The notes under the pieces: generated by a model
What the model was told of the DNA's origin: nothing
The model's input: the letters and a program-made list of their open reading frames with translations, nothing else
Database searches by the model: none
Shown: in pieces, positions 44,799 to 56,338 of the stretch
How positions within the stretch are numbered: the stretch's first letter is position 1
How the letters are laid out: each line of letters opens with the position of its first letter
Translations under genes and position numbers: made by a program
DNA from: Amylostereum areolatum
Lineage: Eukaryota > Basidiomycota > Agaricomycetes > Russulales > Stereaceae
Direction of reading: 5' to 3'
Length of the DNA: 64,000 nucleotides
NCBI GenBank assembly: GCA_012932865.1
Contig: SAXG01000010.1
Coordinates: 186,001-250,000 of the forward strand

Positions 44799-45416
44799 CC
44801 CCCCCCCTCCCCTCCCCCCACGTCCCGTCTGCTAGTACACACCCCCCTTCGGACCATGTAACATAACGGCCATCGGAGCCGGACTCTCCTGGGGATCCGC
44901 GCGTCGCACACGGACGAGGATCGAGGATCCCCACGCTTGACTTGACCCTTCCCCATCTGTCGTCTATCTTTTCCCCCCACCCTACTCGTTTGTTATTGTC
45001 TCACGCCGCCGTGCTCGGGGCGGCGTGCGCCCGTGCTGTATTGCTACCTTTTCTGCTCGGAACGGAATCCATCGCTCTCGTCGCTCTTGGAAAACCCGTC
45101 TGCGTGACCTTGCTCCGAGTCGGCGAGGCCTCGTGCCAGGGAGCATCGCCAGTGCTGGTACAGCATGCACGTAAGTACTTGTCATGTGGACCCTTCGAGC
45201 AGTCGGGTGCGTTGGAGCGACGAGTAGACCGCCAGCGGAGGATCTAATCCCAGCTGTGGACGCGGCGGCTACTTACCATACAGAAGGCAGCCAGCGGGAC
45301 GCTGGCGGGCGAAGCAAGCCTGGCATTATTTAATGTGTGCGCGATGCGTAGCTACACGGACGCGGTAGTAGTGTAGAGGAATAAGTTAGCGAACGCAAAA
45401 ATACCGAGTCCCACGT
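44799..45416. other. Convergent 3' region
   Basis: About 620 bases lie between the 79-residue gene and the ubiquitin protease. Nothing recognisable was found; the minus-strand ORF extending to 45386 is an alternative end of the protease. Confidence 0.4.
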
Positions 45417-47726
45417 CTAGTCCACGGCGGACGCCTGCTCAGCCGCGCCCTCAGCCTCCCTCGTCTCCTCTCCCTCCGCACTCGCACCCGTCGCGCTCGT
45501 CCCCGACGACCCCGACCCCGACCCCGCCGTCCCCCTCTCCGACCCGCTCCCCACGCTCCCGCGCGTCCCCGCCGACACGCTCCGCACCACCCGAGCCCCG
45601 CCCGCCCGCCCTTCCCCCGCCTCTCCTCCTCCTCCTCCTCCCCCCCCTCGGTCCCCTCCCCCGCCCTCCCCTGCGCGAGCTCCACCCGCTCGTAGTACAG
45701 CATGAACGCCCCCGCGCCCTCCTGCACCACCTCCCCGATCCCGCACTCCGCCACCTTATCGTCGCTGATCCGCAACCACCCCTCCCCCGCTCGTCCCGCC
45801 TCGTCCGCCTCGTCCTCCTCGTCCCACACCGCCCCCTCCGCCGCGCACCTCTCGCACGCGCACCCTGCGACGTGCGGGGCGCGCGGCGGCGCCCACCGGC
45901 GGGCCCGCGCGGAAGGCGGCCGCGGCCGGCGGCGGAAGCAGACGTAGTGTCCGAACGCGTGCTGGCCGTAGTGGCACACGACGGCCGCGAGCCGGTAGAG
46001 GGTGCGCGTGGGCGGAGGGCGGGCCGCGGCGGGTGGCGTGGCGGACGTTGAGGGAGGGCGGGCGGAGGGCGACGGAGGCGCGGACGAGATCGGCGCCGAG
46101 GGCACCGTCGAGAGCTGTCCGGACGTCGTGAACGGCGTCAGGTCGAGCAGTTCTGGGAACAGCACCCGACAGGAGTTTTTGGTGGCGTACGCGCCGTAGC
46201 TCAACGACCGGTTCAGGTGCAGCGCGAGCACGGGCGGCGGCTGTCGTTTCGTTTCGGTCAGTGGCAGTCGTCCACGAGGAAGGGGGGGGGGGGGGGGGGG
46301 AGCGGAAGGACAAACCCTCGCGACCATCGCCTGCTTCGTCGACACCCTGCTCAACACCCTCTCCATCCTCACCCCCTCCACCTCCTCCTCGATCCGTCCT
46401 GCCTCCACCGCCGCCTTCACCCGCCCCACCAGCCGCCGCGCCTCCCTCGCCCGTTTTTTCTTCGACGAGGACGGACTGGGGTCCTCGCCCAGGCGCGCCG
46501 CGTCCTGCTCCAGTCGCCGCAGTGTCGCGCCCATCGAGCAGCGCCGGCAGACGCAGTCCGTCAGCAGCTCGAGCTTGGTGTATTCCTCCAGGCAGTCTTC
46601 GAGCCTGCACGCGTTCTGTGTCGCCGGGTTTATTTTACGTCAGAGCTGCACGCACGCGCGGGGGGGAAGGGGGAACGCACGACCATCCGCGGGAGCGGCA
46701 GCTGCCAGTTGTCGAACGAGAAGTGCATCACGGCCTCCGTGTACCCGCACTCGACGCAGCTCCGCCGGTTCGCCGTCAGCCCGTCGAACACGCCCTTGCC
46801 CACGTCCTGCCCCGCGATCCCGGGAAGCGGGTGCGAGTGCAGCCCCCCGAAGCCGCGGTCCCGCGCGCCCTCCCTGTCCGTGGCGAGCGCCTCCCGTTTG
46901 ATGAGCTCCGTCACGAGCTGGAAGAGCTCCTGCGCGTCTTGGTGCTCGCGGGAGGAAAAGAGCGGGGAGCGCTGGCCCGAGGAGGAGGGTTGGGAGAGCG
47001 CCTCGATCAGCGCGTGGGGGCGGACAGCGCGGGACCAGGACTGGGGGGTGTTGAGGGCTGTGTGCGAGAGGGGGGAATTGAGTGGGAGGGTGAAGGGATC
47101 GGGCGTGCGCGAGACATACTGTGGAGGAGATCGCGGAGGGCGTCGGTCACAGGCGACGGGACGTCGAGCGCCTCGGCTTTCGCGTGGACGACGTCGAGGT
47201 AGGGTTGCAGATAGGTTAGCGAGGCCAACGCCTGCGTGGCATAGGCTCTCAGTGGACGCCTCCGTAACGCGTGAAGAGGACACGGACCTGCACCGTCGAG
47301 TTCATGAAGCAATACGTTCCGGAGATGTTCACCAGCCCGGAGTAGTACGCGTGATCCTTCTCGCTCGCGGTGGCATCTTTATGTTTCGAGAGGGCTAAGC
47401 GCACGATCCGGCACCGAGAGTCAAAGCAGGGACGCACCATCCTCCGTCGGGCGCATGCGCGCGAGCTGCCCCGCCCTCGTCCGAATCAGCGTCTCCGAAG
47501 CCGGACTAGGTTTCGCTTCGGGGTGCGAGTGGCCCCAATTCCAAGGGAAAGCCGAAGCGAGATGTGTGAGCATGCGTGCGAGGGAGAGGGCGAAGAGGTG
47601 GAGGGGGCCGCGGGCGGCGAGGGTGAGGAGGGGGATGAGGAAGAGGACGAGGAGGGGGGCGAGCTGCTGGGCGACGGGGCTGGAGGCGAGGGCGGCGAGA
47701 AGGTCAGGGACGTTGTGGGTGGTCAT
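45417..47726 (-). CDS. Membrane-anchored ubiquitin-specific protease (USP/UCH family)
   Basis: This cysteine protease removes ubiquitin from proteins. The start MTTHNVPDLL at 47726 leads into a hydrophobic segment (LLVLFLIPLLTLAARGP), suggesting anchoring in the ER or mitochondrial outer membrane as in yeast Ubp1 and USP30. The cysteine box reads GLVNISGTYCFMNSTVQ. ALASLTYLQPYLDVVH, EHQDAQELFQLVTELIKRE and the zinc-like CVECGYTEAVMHFSFDNWQL follow, then VLALHLNRSLSYG, the histidine box YGQHAFGHYVCFRR, a histidine-region Trp/Asp (WLRISDDKVAEC) and GAFMLYYERVEL. The tail is acidic then Ser/Gly/Ala-rich; two frames compete, and the one ending SAVD at 45417 has the more natural composition. An intron carries 19 consecutive G (46282-46300). 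Confidence 0.88.
46282..46300 (+). repeat. G19 homopolymer in a ubiquitin-protease intron
   Basis: Nineteen consecutive G lie in the intron before the segment coding VLALHLNRSL. It is a pyrimidine tract on the coding strand, close to the acceptor, and could have grown from a normal polypyrimidine tract. Confidence 0.85.
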
Positions 47727-47881
47727 CGAGACGGAGAGGGAGTGGCGCCGGTCAGAGCGTGGTCATCGTTCGCGTGCGCCGCTCGTCGTTGCTGACGGTG
47801 GGCGTGAGCCCTGTCGTCACCCTATCCGGATTCTCCTCCGAGAGGGAGACGTCATGTTGCACACCAAAGAAGGGTTGGTAT

Positions 47882-47964
47882 GGCTACCTGGCGCAATGGT
47901 AGCGCGTTTGGCTTCGATCGCCGATGCTACCAAAAGGCTGCAGGTTCGAGTCCTGCGGTGGTCA
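47882..47964 (+). tRNA. tRNA-Arg (anticodon TCG) with 11-nt intron
   Basis: The acceptor stem GGCTACC pairs with GGTGGTC, and the discriminator is A. The D arm is GCGC-AATGGTA-GCGC and the T arm is GCAGG-TTCGAGT-CCTGC. The anticodon stem TTTGG/CCAAA closes a loop that is CTTCGAA once an 11-nt intron (TCGCCGATGCT) after position 37 is removed, giving anticodon TCG. This reads CGA arginine codons. The intron sits at the canonical tRNA splice site. The 3' flank TTTCTTTTTG is a Pol III terminator. Confidence 0.9.
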
Positions 47965-48409
47965 TTTCTTTTTGTCTTTTCTGCCCCAAACCAATACCAT
48001 AATTTATTGATATTTAATCATGATTATATTTGGCCCCTGGGTTTGCCAACGTCTACTATTTGGGTGCATGTCATTGCATGAGCATGGTGTTTGATTTACA
48101 TTTTTGAAGCGGGAAGGTAGAGCAAAGAAACGTCGGAACCCAACAATCACGATTTGCCTGGGGCGCGCTCGTGGAGTCGGACGACGTGGACTCAAGCATG
48201 TCAGTGATTCGGTCTTTAGAATACTAAGGTAGGGATAAACTAGATTGAAGGGTACAGCTGATTGCGGCCAGATACAGAGCACATAGTGCACGACTAGCGG
48301 TGCGTTCAAGGAGGTACAACCGACACACTATATTCGATCCATGACCGACGGGAAGATCCTACCCCCACGTGCCCCTGTCAGCGACGACTCCGACCAGCGC
48401 CAGACGAAC
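47965..48409. other. Gap after the tRNA-Arg gene
   Basis: The Pol III terminator is followed by about 430 bases of AT-rich sequence with no supported gene, up to the end of the TMEM170-like gene. Confidence 0.4.
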
Positions 48410-49141
48410 TCACCCAAGCGCCCCGCTCGCCGTCACCACCAGCGCCCACACGAACGGCACCCACCTACCTAGCGTCAGCTCGGCCCACCTCGCGCAGGGA
48501 TCGTCAGAACAGAGACGCACGTGGACATGTTGTACTTCGCCGCGGCGTACACGCCCGCGAGGATGTAGCCCAGCACGAGGCTCTGGAGGAGCGAGGACGC
48601 GACGATGGCGAGGAAGAAGGCGAACAGCGTGAGCACCGCGAACGTCGCGCGCGAGCGGACGACGTTTTTCCCGCGCTTCGACGCCGCTCCGGTGCCTCCT
48701 GCATCGGGAGGGGCGGGAGGCTTGCCGTAGCGCGGGAGAAGCGCGGCGTAAGGCGACGGCGAGAGCACGGGGGATTGAGGGGGCGAAGGGCGAAGCGGGA
48801 TGAGGATGTGGGAGGGCCGACATCGGGATCCGGATGTCGGGGTTCAGGTCGGCGACGTGGCGCGCGCGGCGGGGCGGGTAGATGATGTTGAAAAAGGCGA
48901 GCGCGCCGCTGGCGAGGAACATCGGGGCGTGGAAGACGAGCATCCAGAAGAACGTGAAGCGGAAGATGTCTGCACGCGTCGGTCGGTCGGCGAAGCGAGA
49001 CGATAGACGGGGGGGATGAAACGCACCGCCGGCATTGGAGAGGTAGTGTCCGCGAGGTTGGATAGGATCCCGGTGCTCGAAGTGGCGGAACTCGACGAGG
49101 GGGTCGTAGAGCGAGGGCCAGGCGGGCGTGGGGCGGGACAT
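48410..49141 (-). CDS. TMEM170-like three-pass membrane protein
   Basis: The start MSRPTPAWPSLYDPLVEFRH at 49141 is followed by three membrane segments over several exons: FRFTFFWMLVFHAPMFLASG, ATFAVLTLFAFFLAIVASSL and VPFVWALVVTASGALG. The stretch SLVLGYILAGVYAAAKYNMS joined to TWVPFVWAL is the signature of the TMEM170 family, whose animal members shape ER sheets and nuclear envelope. The TM2 exon also holds a Pro-rich cytoplasmic loop (YGKPPAPPDAGGTG). The last intron (GTGCGT..GTAG) splits NMST from WVPF in phase. The stop is at 48410. Fungal function is not established. Confidence 0.82.
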   Translation of the reverse strand: MSRPTPAWPSLYDPLVEFRHFEHRDPIQPRGHYLSNAGGAFHPPRLSSRFADRPTRADIFRFTFFWMLVFHAPMFLASGALAFFNIIYPPRRARHVADLNPDIRIPMSALPHPHPASPFAPSIPRALAVALRRASPALRQASRPSRCRRHRSGVEAREKRRPLARDVRGAHAVRLLPRHRRVLAPPEPRAGLHPRGRVRRGEVQHVHVRLCSDDPCARWAELTLGRWVPFVWALVVTASGALG

Positions 49142-49920
49142 GGACGGCTCCGAGCGCCCTGCGAGCTCGAGGCTAAGTACTTCACGGTTAGCTTGATCTT
49201 ACTTATACGCATGAAGACCCGAGAGTCGCACCTCCTCGTCCGAGCTAGCTTTCTGTGCGATGTAGAAAAAGTGCGGTGGGTGTGGGGAACAAGCCGTGCT
49301 GCGGCCCGCCGGCACCGTCACCGCGCGACTCTCAAACCGTTCCTCGTCGTAGGTTGGCCGAATGCAACACGACGTACAATCGAAAGTGGTTTTGACATAA
49401 CATGGAGAGATAATGTACACGAGGTGATGTAGACATTGAATAACATCGTGCAGCCCGCCATGTCCTTGACTGTGCGGACATTCACCAGCCTCAGGCTTCG
49501 CTTTAGAATCTCTGCCCCCCTTCTTCGTCCCGTGCCGCCTGGGGGCTATGATAATGCTGGAAAATTAGCTAAAAAGGTTGTTCCCCAGTCAATGTTTCAT
49601 GCTGTGCATGAAGACGTGTAGATTGCACAGAGACGATTTACATCGTGGATCCTTAAATGCTACAAACCACTGCAAGGAGTGAGATGCAAGTAACAAACCT
49701 TCAATATGGAGCGAAGCATCCGGGTAGTAGTCCATAGGATGTATCTTTATCGCTCGATATACCCACTGCCTTAGTCTTGATTTCATGGGAATGTTGCGGC
49801 AGACCAATCCACTTGGTTGAGAGCGCTGCAAAATAATAGAGTACTATGAGCATGACCAAGACTCGGAAGAGCTGGCTCTGCTCACCAGGCTTCCATACCC
49901 CAAGGTTACTACATTCAGGA
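49142..49920. other. Intergenic, no supported feature
   Basis: About 780 bases lie between the TMEM170-like start and the 3' end of a FunK1 copy, so both a promoter and a 3' flank are expected. Short ORFs have no recognisable content. Confidence 0.35.
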
Positions 49921-52660
49921 TTAAGAATCGTCCCTCTTCAAAACATCGGCAAGCACGTCCCGCAGAGCTTTCGGTAATTCAGGCATGTCGAGAGGTAGTC
50001 CAAGGGATCTGCGGTTGATGGCGTACCCTTCTTCGCCGTGAACCACCCTCAAAACCTCCCAGACAAGTTGATATTCCACTTCTGGAGGGAAATCTAGCAA
50101 AGCACGATCCAGTGCAGGGTTGAGTGTGGGCCTGGACGAGGAATCCGGGTATAGTTTACGGAGCGTGGGCCGCGGCCTTGGAACCAGTTTGACCGCTTGA
50201 CGGGCCAAGTGCATCGCCTTCACCACCTCGACCAGCTTGCACACGAACAACCAGTGTGGTTCCCAAATCGGCAGCGGGACCACTTTATCGATGCTTGCCA
50301 TGGAAAACAGAACTTTTGCCACGTGAACCGCCTGCAGATGCTCGTCGACCCACTCGAGGCATAAAGGATGGGGGATCCATTTTTCGCCATCGTATTGAAG
50401 ACAAAGCCAAGGCAATTTCCAGATGTAGCCCTCCATGTCGTGGCGATAAAGACGCCGAATTTTGCCCTCCAAGAACTCAGTACATAGCAATTCCAGCGCC
50501 ATGAAGGGCAAAGTGCCCGTGCACTCCAGATTATCCTAAATCGAGAGGCCCTCAACGGTTGCGAGATCCCAGTCGTTCAAAACACCGTGGTACACGCCGT
50601 TGACCAAGCGTACACCAATATTGCCCACACTTGGATCATTGTGATGGACTCCAGCTTGCCAGAGAACGAAGTGTCCTGCCAAAAATGTAAGAACAACATA
50701 CAGGAGCTGAGAGGATGGACATACAGTGGAGGATCTGTAGCCAGCACCGCAAGAAGTCATGATCCCGGACGACGACAATTTCCTCGATTTTGGCGAAGAC
50801 CGACACTCGAGCGACGCGGCGACGGGAAGGCTCCCTCTCCGTTTTTTTCAGCAAGCCAACGCTTTCCCGGATATCGCCCGTACTTATCCTGAACCCGGCA
50901 CGTCCATAGTGCAGAACAACTTTGGTAGATGATCCTCGACGTTGAAGGTCTTGTTCTCCTCGACTTCAGCATGTTGCGCGATGCGGATGATCCTCGACTC
51001 GGAAACGCGGGACTTGTCCGGGAAGGATATCTTCACAATCAATTCGTCGTCCAAGCCCTCCTCAGTGGCGAAATACACCTGGGTTGCACGGCCAAAAAGT
51101 TGATATCGAGTGTGGATGGGTTTGTTCCAGTGGACGAGGATGGACTTGGCGAGCGTGGTGATAGTTCTGGTCGGTTTGTCAGGATCTTTGGATGGTACTA
51201 GAAACTCAGAATGTTGAGGGAAGAATAGTTCGGATCGCGCCACAGGTTCTTGAATAGACGTATATCGGCCCGCTGTATTCGCTGGCGGTGAGGCTGAGGC
51301 AGCGCCTTTGCGATGAGAGTTTGCCATCGCGTTCAATTGAAAGATGCTCCGGGAACCCATCCGGGACTCCCCAGTTGCTGTTGTTGAACCGTTGGAACGA
51401 CAGGAGAAGAACGAGAAACCGAGGAAGGTCCTGAATCAGATCCATCTCACACGTTCGGATGGCGCCTTGTCTGTCAAACCAGTACACCCAGAGGACATTG
51501 TCTGAGTTGTCGTATTAGATAGTGCAATCAGAGGGGGGACAGACACATACCATTGACGAGAACCTCGATTGCATGCATCACGCATGGGAGGCAGCAAAGT
51601 CTTTCAGCAGCGTAAGATGCCATCTTCGCATTGGAACGGCCGTTATCCCGCGTTGGTTTTTTCGCACTAGTAGGGTTGTCTGCGGCACACGTACGACGTT
51701 TGCGTTTGGATTCGATGGGTGACGCTGGCGATTTACATGTCAATAAGTCTCGGGCTGCCAATCAGGACGGGCAAACGCACATGGATTTGAGCCCTGATGG
51801 ACCGACTTCAGTGATTCGAGGTCGTCGCTGCCCAATGCTTCGCCGTTTGTGAGACAAGAATCAGCTGCAAAGACATACATAAGACTTACGAAGCAGAGTA
51901 TCAAATGACTGAGGTCGACGATATGGCATTCGTTTATCGTCTCGGCCCAGGCGATACTCCAAGTTCTCGTGCTTGATACCCCTCTCGTATATCTTCAAAG
52001 GCTTTCCCGGAGTCGTTTCCGACATCTTTACCTCAAAAACCACCTTGATTTCCGACCAGTCGAACGCTGTATCGGAAGGTGACTTCTGCAAGAGCGTGTG
52101 TTCAGATCGTGGACCGTAGGATATGTGGTCAGGATCCCGAGTCGATAGCTGTGATTCTGTTGTAATTCCTGGATACACCCTCCGGGCTGCATGCTCTGCG
52201 ACAAGGACAATATCCGGTTGATGTTCGGAAGGAGCGTTCCTGCGGCGGCCGTTCGCGCATTTTGCGTGGTTCCGGGCCAGCACCACCGCATCCCCGGACT
52301 TCCACACCGGAGAGGACCGCAACGTGGAAACGCCCCGACCAGCTGCGCTATCCAGTTTGTCGAAGGCGAGGTTGACGAACGCGATGAAGGTAGCATGTTG
52401 GTCCTCCTTTCCGTCGACAAGACTGGAGGTTCCATCGCTAGTTAGTGATGTCCAGGACACGTATATAGATTTACGCGCCTCGCGTTTAGCCCCGCAACCA
52501 AGTCGTCATCCGTGCACAAAAGGTCAACGTCCTCCAGGCAGTCCCTCAAGAGCGCATCCTTGTCGAGGGTAGTTACATCCGGGACACAAAGCGATAGGAA
52601 GTGTTTCAACACGTTATCGAGAGGGACTTCGTCCATGCTCTGGCGTTGCCAAGGCTTCAC
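49921..52660 (-). pseudogene. FunK1 kinase copy with in-frame stop and frameshifts
   Basis: This is the most diverged FunK1 copy in the window. From the 5' end it reads LDNVLKHFLSLCVPDVTTLD, FIAFVNLAFDKLDSAAGRG, SYAAERLCCLPCVMHAIEVL, RFLVLLLSFQRFNNSNWGVP, ELIVKISFPDKSR (beta-3 Lys) and GVHHNDPSVGNIGVR (HND). LNDWDLATVEGLSI (DWD), GTLPFMALELL and RLYRHDMEGYIWKLPW follow, ending KRDDS at 49921. A TAG at 50,538-50,536 interrupts the segment between DWD and GTLPFM, where the intact copy has a normal codon. Frame changes occur near 51,340 (before AMANSHRKG) and near 50,895 (after CTMDVPG). The N-terminal half has long open frames. A nonsense codon plus two shifts suggests a pseudogene, though one or two could be read errors. 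Confidence 0.75.
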
Positions 52661-53183
52661 AAGTTTCTGCCTATGGCGTAGGTGAGCTATATATCCCGCC
52701 GAATAAGGACAATGGAAGCCTACGTCTCGTCGTCAGAATTTGCGTTGTCGGTGGGTTCATCTGAGTGAATGCTGTTCTTAGTGTTCGGGAAAGTACAGGC
52801 ATCTTCGTCTTGGTCCATCATGCGTTATGATCCCGAGGGGTGACAAAAAATCGGGATTTGGAAGAGCAAATATGATGACCAGGGAGACTTCAGATGTAGT
52901 GAGTCGTTCACCCAACATTCACCGGTCAAAGCACAGATATTGCGATGCAAAATAAGCTCGGGGATAGGGACACGAAGGTGATGGTAGAAAGGATAGAGTT
53001 TGCAGACGCGAAAATGGAATCCGGCTTAGCCATGTGATCGTGATCTTCCACTGCCTATGATAAGTTGATAACTGCCACCAGAGTCGCAGGTATCTCACCT
53101 CTTGAGGTCCGGGTCAAGGACAAACTCCCATAACAATTGTTTTTCTAGTCTATCGTACAGTATGGCAAAACACAGAGCACTTA
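52661..53183. other. Intergenic region upstream of the FunK1 copy
   Basis: About 520 bases hold the FunK1 promoter side and the 3' flank of the next minus-strand gene. A gene is not supported. Confidence 0.35.
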
Positions 53184-55961
53184 TCATAACTTCTGCGGTA
53201 GCCAATGGTCCTTAAGAGTCAATGCGATCTCCTCCTCAACGCTCCCGTACGTTACCGCTCTGAAACGAAACCCGGGATTTCGAACAGGTAATGTATATCC
53301 AAGGGCATATTCTCCCTCCTCCGTGTCGACATCCATATCCGTGGAAACGGCAGACTCCGCGCCAGTTGAGTCCAAGGGATCACCAAAGTCGAAGTCTTCT
53401 CTATCTGCGACTCCAGCATCGCCTTCAGCAGGGAAAGGAGCCGCTTCTAGAGATCCCAGAGAGAATGGTGTCGTCAAAGCATCCTCCGAGGCAGACATAA
53501 CATTTTCATAGGCCCCTTCCCAACGCATACCCCCAAAATCGTCCGGGTTGAATGGCTCGATCGGTATATAAGAACCATCTGTGGATATGCACTGACCAGC
53601 GTCACCAGCGGATTGGTGACCGGCCAAGGAATTTGACATTGCTAGGTCGCCATCGGAGGGACCCCCGTAAGGTTGGCCATATGCATGGCCACTGCTTGCA
53701 TGGCAGATATCATCATCGGAACAAGGTTCGTCTGATTCAAAGTAAGCGGCTGACATGTCTTCGAGGGAGGGGTCATATTCGTATGCGTCGACATGGCCAT
53801 GTGTAAACAGACGTTGGTTGTGGGACGGCTGGGACGAGAAAGCAAGGCTTGGGTCTTCCGCGCCTAATTCCTCTAGTGCACGGCCCAAAGAACTCGAAGC
53901 AGATATGGTTGAATATGCGCGGTAAGGCAGGTGTTCGACGGTATCCTGTAAAGCTGATTCCGCGACTGCTTGAATTTGGGAGGTAGGTGCATCGTCGGGG
54001 CCGGTTGACATGGGGTGCTGTAGATCAAGAGGAGGAAAGGGGACGCTTTCTGAAAGTGGCTCTTTATCGGTATTGGGAAGATGGACATCGGTATGAGACG
54101 ATGTCCCATGGTCTTGACCAGCACTTTGGGCCTTGGGATCAGTCTGGGCTACAGACGGAGAGGGTAGATCCTTGGAGATTGGTCCTTTGAAGTATCTTGA
54201 GAATGCCGTCTCTCTCCGGGGAATGACCTGGGATACAGATTCCCAGGGGCCTAAGGAGCTGGCCCTTCCCAGACGTACACGGCCTCCTGGACTTGTGGAC
54301 CTGACTTCGTCGCTCGTTTTTGCTGTTTGTGAAGTATGCACCTGAGGCGATGACGGAAGAGAATGGGTAAGCGAGGCAAGGTTTGGACTCTTCTTCTCCA
54401 GGACATTATTGGTGAGGTCAGGAACTGCTTGTAAAGCATGACTCCAGCGAAGATACCCGACGTCCAGAACTGCAGTGGCCACTTTGCTTGCTTCTCCTTC
54501 GCGTGAGACACGAGAATCAGTAGGAAGACTGCGGCTGTCAGATTCGATATCCCAAGCCTCCGACTTCGCAGCAGGTGATATGACCCTGGAGCTGTGCTTG
54601 GTGTCTTTTTCAGAGTCGGGAGAGCAGACGACAGCCGTTTTGACCTTCGGCCGGCCTTTCACGGTGATGGGCTTGGAAATGACCTTGACGGCAGGAAGAG
54701 AACGAACGGAGTTTGAAGCGCTCACTCCAGTAGAGGAAGAAGAAGAGCGAGAACGTGGGCAGGGACCTTGGCGAGGAAACGAGTGATGCGGGATGGACTT
54801 GACGGAACCAAGAAACTTGTCTTCAGAGAATAGATTAGGTACCCGAGCTATCCAACATCAGTACCCCCGTCAATTACCGATGCAAAGTAGACACGGAAGG
54901 GTATTAACCTTTTGACTTGCCAGTCACCCCTACTTTCGCCTTCGAGGACGCCTTTCCCTTGTTGAATACGCCATACCTTGATGATGGATTGAGCTAATTG
55001 GGGTGAAGGTAAGGAAGAAGATCGCGAGAAGATCCAGGGTACATACGGTAAGACGATGTTTACCAATATTGGTCGAGGTAAATCCGTGCATAAGAGCAAG
55101 ACCGGCAGCAAGCTTCGGAAGCCTGGGCGATTTTGCGTTTTCTCGTTTCTTCTTGGATATCTTTAGACTCTGCTCTTCGCTGCGTCTCTCACTTTCGAGA
55201 GCTGAACTGGTGTGGTCGCTGCTGGGAGGTTGCACCATGGCCTTGCGTGACCGTTTTCTTTCCTTGCGTTCGACAAGTCCTATATGTAAAAATTGCGATA
55301 TGCAATGCACGGAAATATAAGGATATAGAAAGCCTTACTTTGAACATGTTCCTCGTCGCTTGCGGCAGGAGAACGTCGGCGTTTGGCTGAAGTTCGGGGC
55401 TTGATCGTGTCGATACCTTTGCCGGCCCTCTTCTTCGGTTTGGGATTCCCTTCTACGACTTTACGTTTGGACTTCGTCGGCACCCGGGGGCCAGATGGAG
55501 TGCGAGATCGCTTCCGTTTCTTCATGGGGGGCGATCCCTTGGGAGACACAAGTCGCGAGATCGAGGAAGTAGGTGTGGACAGGCGATGAGGTGGTACGAC
55601 AGCGAAAGACGGCTTAGCGACTAGATCAGAGGCAGGAACCCGAGGCTTAAGAATGGGGGTATCGAACCCAGATACCCAGACATGCTGTGGATGAGGAAGG
55701 GGGGGTCGCCTTATTCACTGGTAACAACGATGTATCCCATGATTCACGAAAGGCCATTCCTTCGCTAGCGCGGTCTTTAGAGTAGCGAGACTGAGAAACG
55801 ACGAACTGGCGAAGTCTCTCGTTGGCGCTGGAGCCATCGGGAAGTGACTGAACATTGCAGATGGTCAACGAAGTAAGGAAGGTGTCGGCAGGCTTGTGTG
55901 ACGAGGTCATCCTCTGATTACTGACGTATTCGTTCGGAGCCTGACTGGGAAAGGAATCCAC
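53184..55961 (-). CDS. Nuclear-looking basic/Ser-rich protein of unknown function
   Basis: This is a multi-exon protein. The start MDSFPSQAPNEYVSNQ is at 55961. A strongly basic block has several nuclear-localisation-like clusters (PPMKKRKRSRTPSG, KSKRKVVEGNPKPKKRAG, TSAKRRRSPAASDEE, VERKERKRSRKA). A short conserved-looking helical domain follows: RLPKLAAGLALMHGFTSTNI, GKHRLT, LAQSIIKVWRIQQGKGVLEG. The 513-residue last exon is disordered and acidic/Ser-rich, ending GSVEEEIALTLKDHWLPQKL. Introns at about 55295-55340, 55010-55060 and 54835-54905 join the parts. No DNA-binding or enzymatic fold is recognised. I do not know the family; a chromatin- or transcription-associated role is a guess from composition. 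Confidence 0.65.
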
Positions 55962-56338
55962 AGGTCAGCGCAGCCAGAGTAAAAATGAATAACACATACA
56001 TAAAAGTGTGGGCGATTCTACAGGAGGGTGACCTGCCACTACCCAAGGGATAACGATGGGGACGTCACAACGAGAGGCAAGAAGTGAATTCAAAGTCCGA
56101 TTGGGCTCTCCCGCACTTTGTCACCTGAGGCCAAATATGGCACTGTCGTCGGCGCAGTGCTAACCAAGAGATATGGACCGATGTCATTCCAAAACTCGAA
56201 GTCACTTATTTTCCCAGTAGCGATTTACACCCGTACCTCAAAAGGCTGACATCAGGCCGTATACACAAAGAAAATGTTCCTGGGACCCGTCGACTGATAT
56301 CACTATCACGGTCAAGTTGAAGCATGGGAGAGAGCTTC
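55962..56338. other. Gap between the nuclear protein and MFS copy 1
   Basis: This 377-base stretch has no supported gene. It includes a promoter for the minus-strand gene to its left and the 3' end of the first transporter. The segment near 56220-56300 resembles 59165-59250 beyond the second transporter, so the tandem duplication includes 3' flank. Confidence 0.45.

Noticed and set aside
45386..45416. Alternative protease end at 45386
   Set aside because: The frame gives an arginine/glycine-only tail typical of shadow translation; the 45417 end is preferred though not proven.
46217..47398. 393-residue plus-strand ORF
   Set aside because: Antisense of the ubiquitin protease; no recognisable motif.
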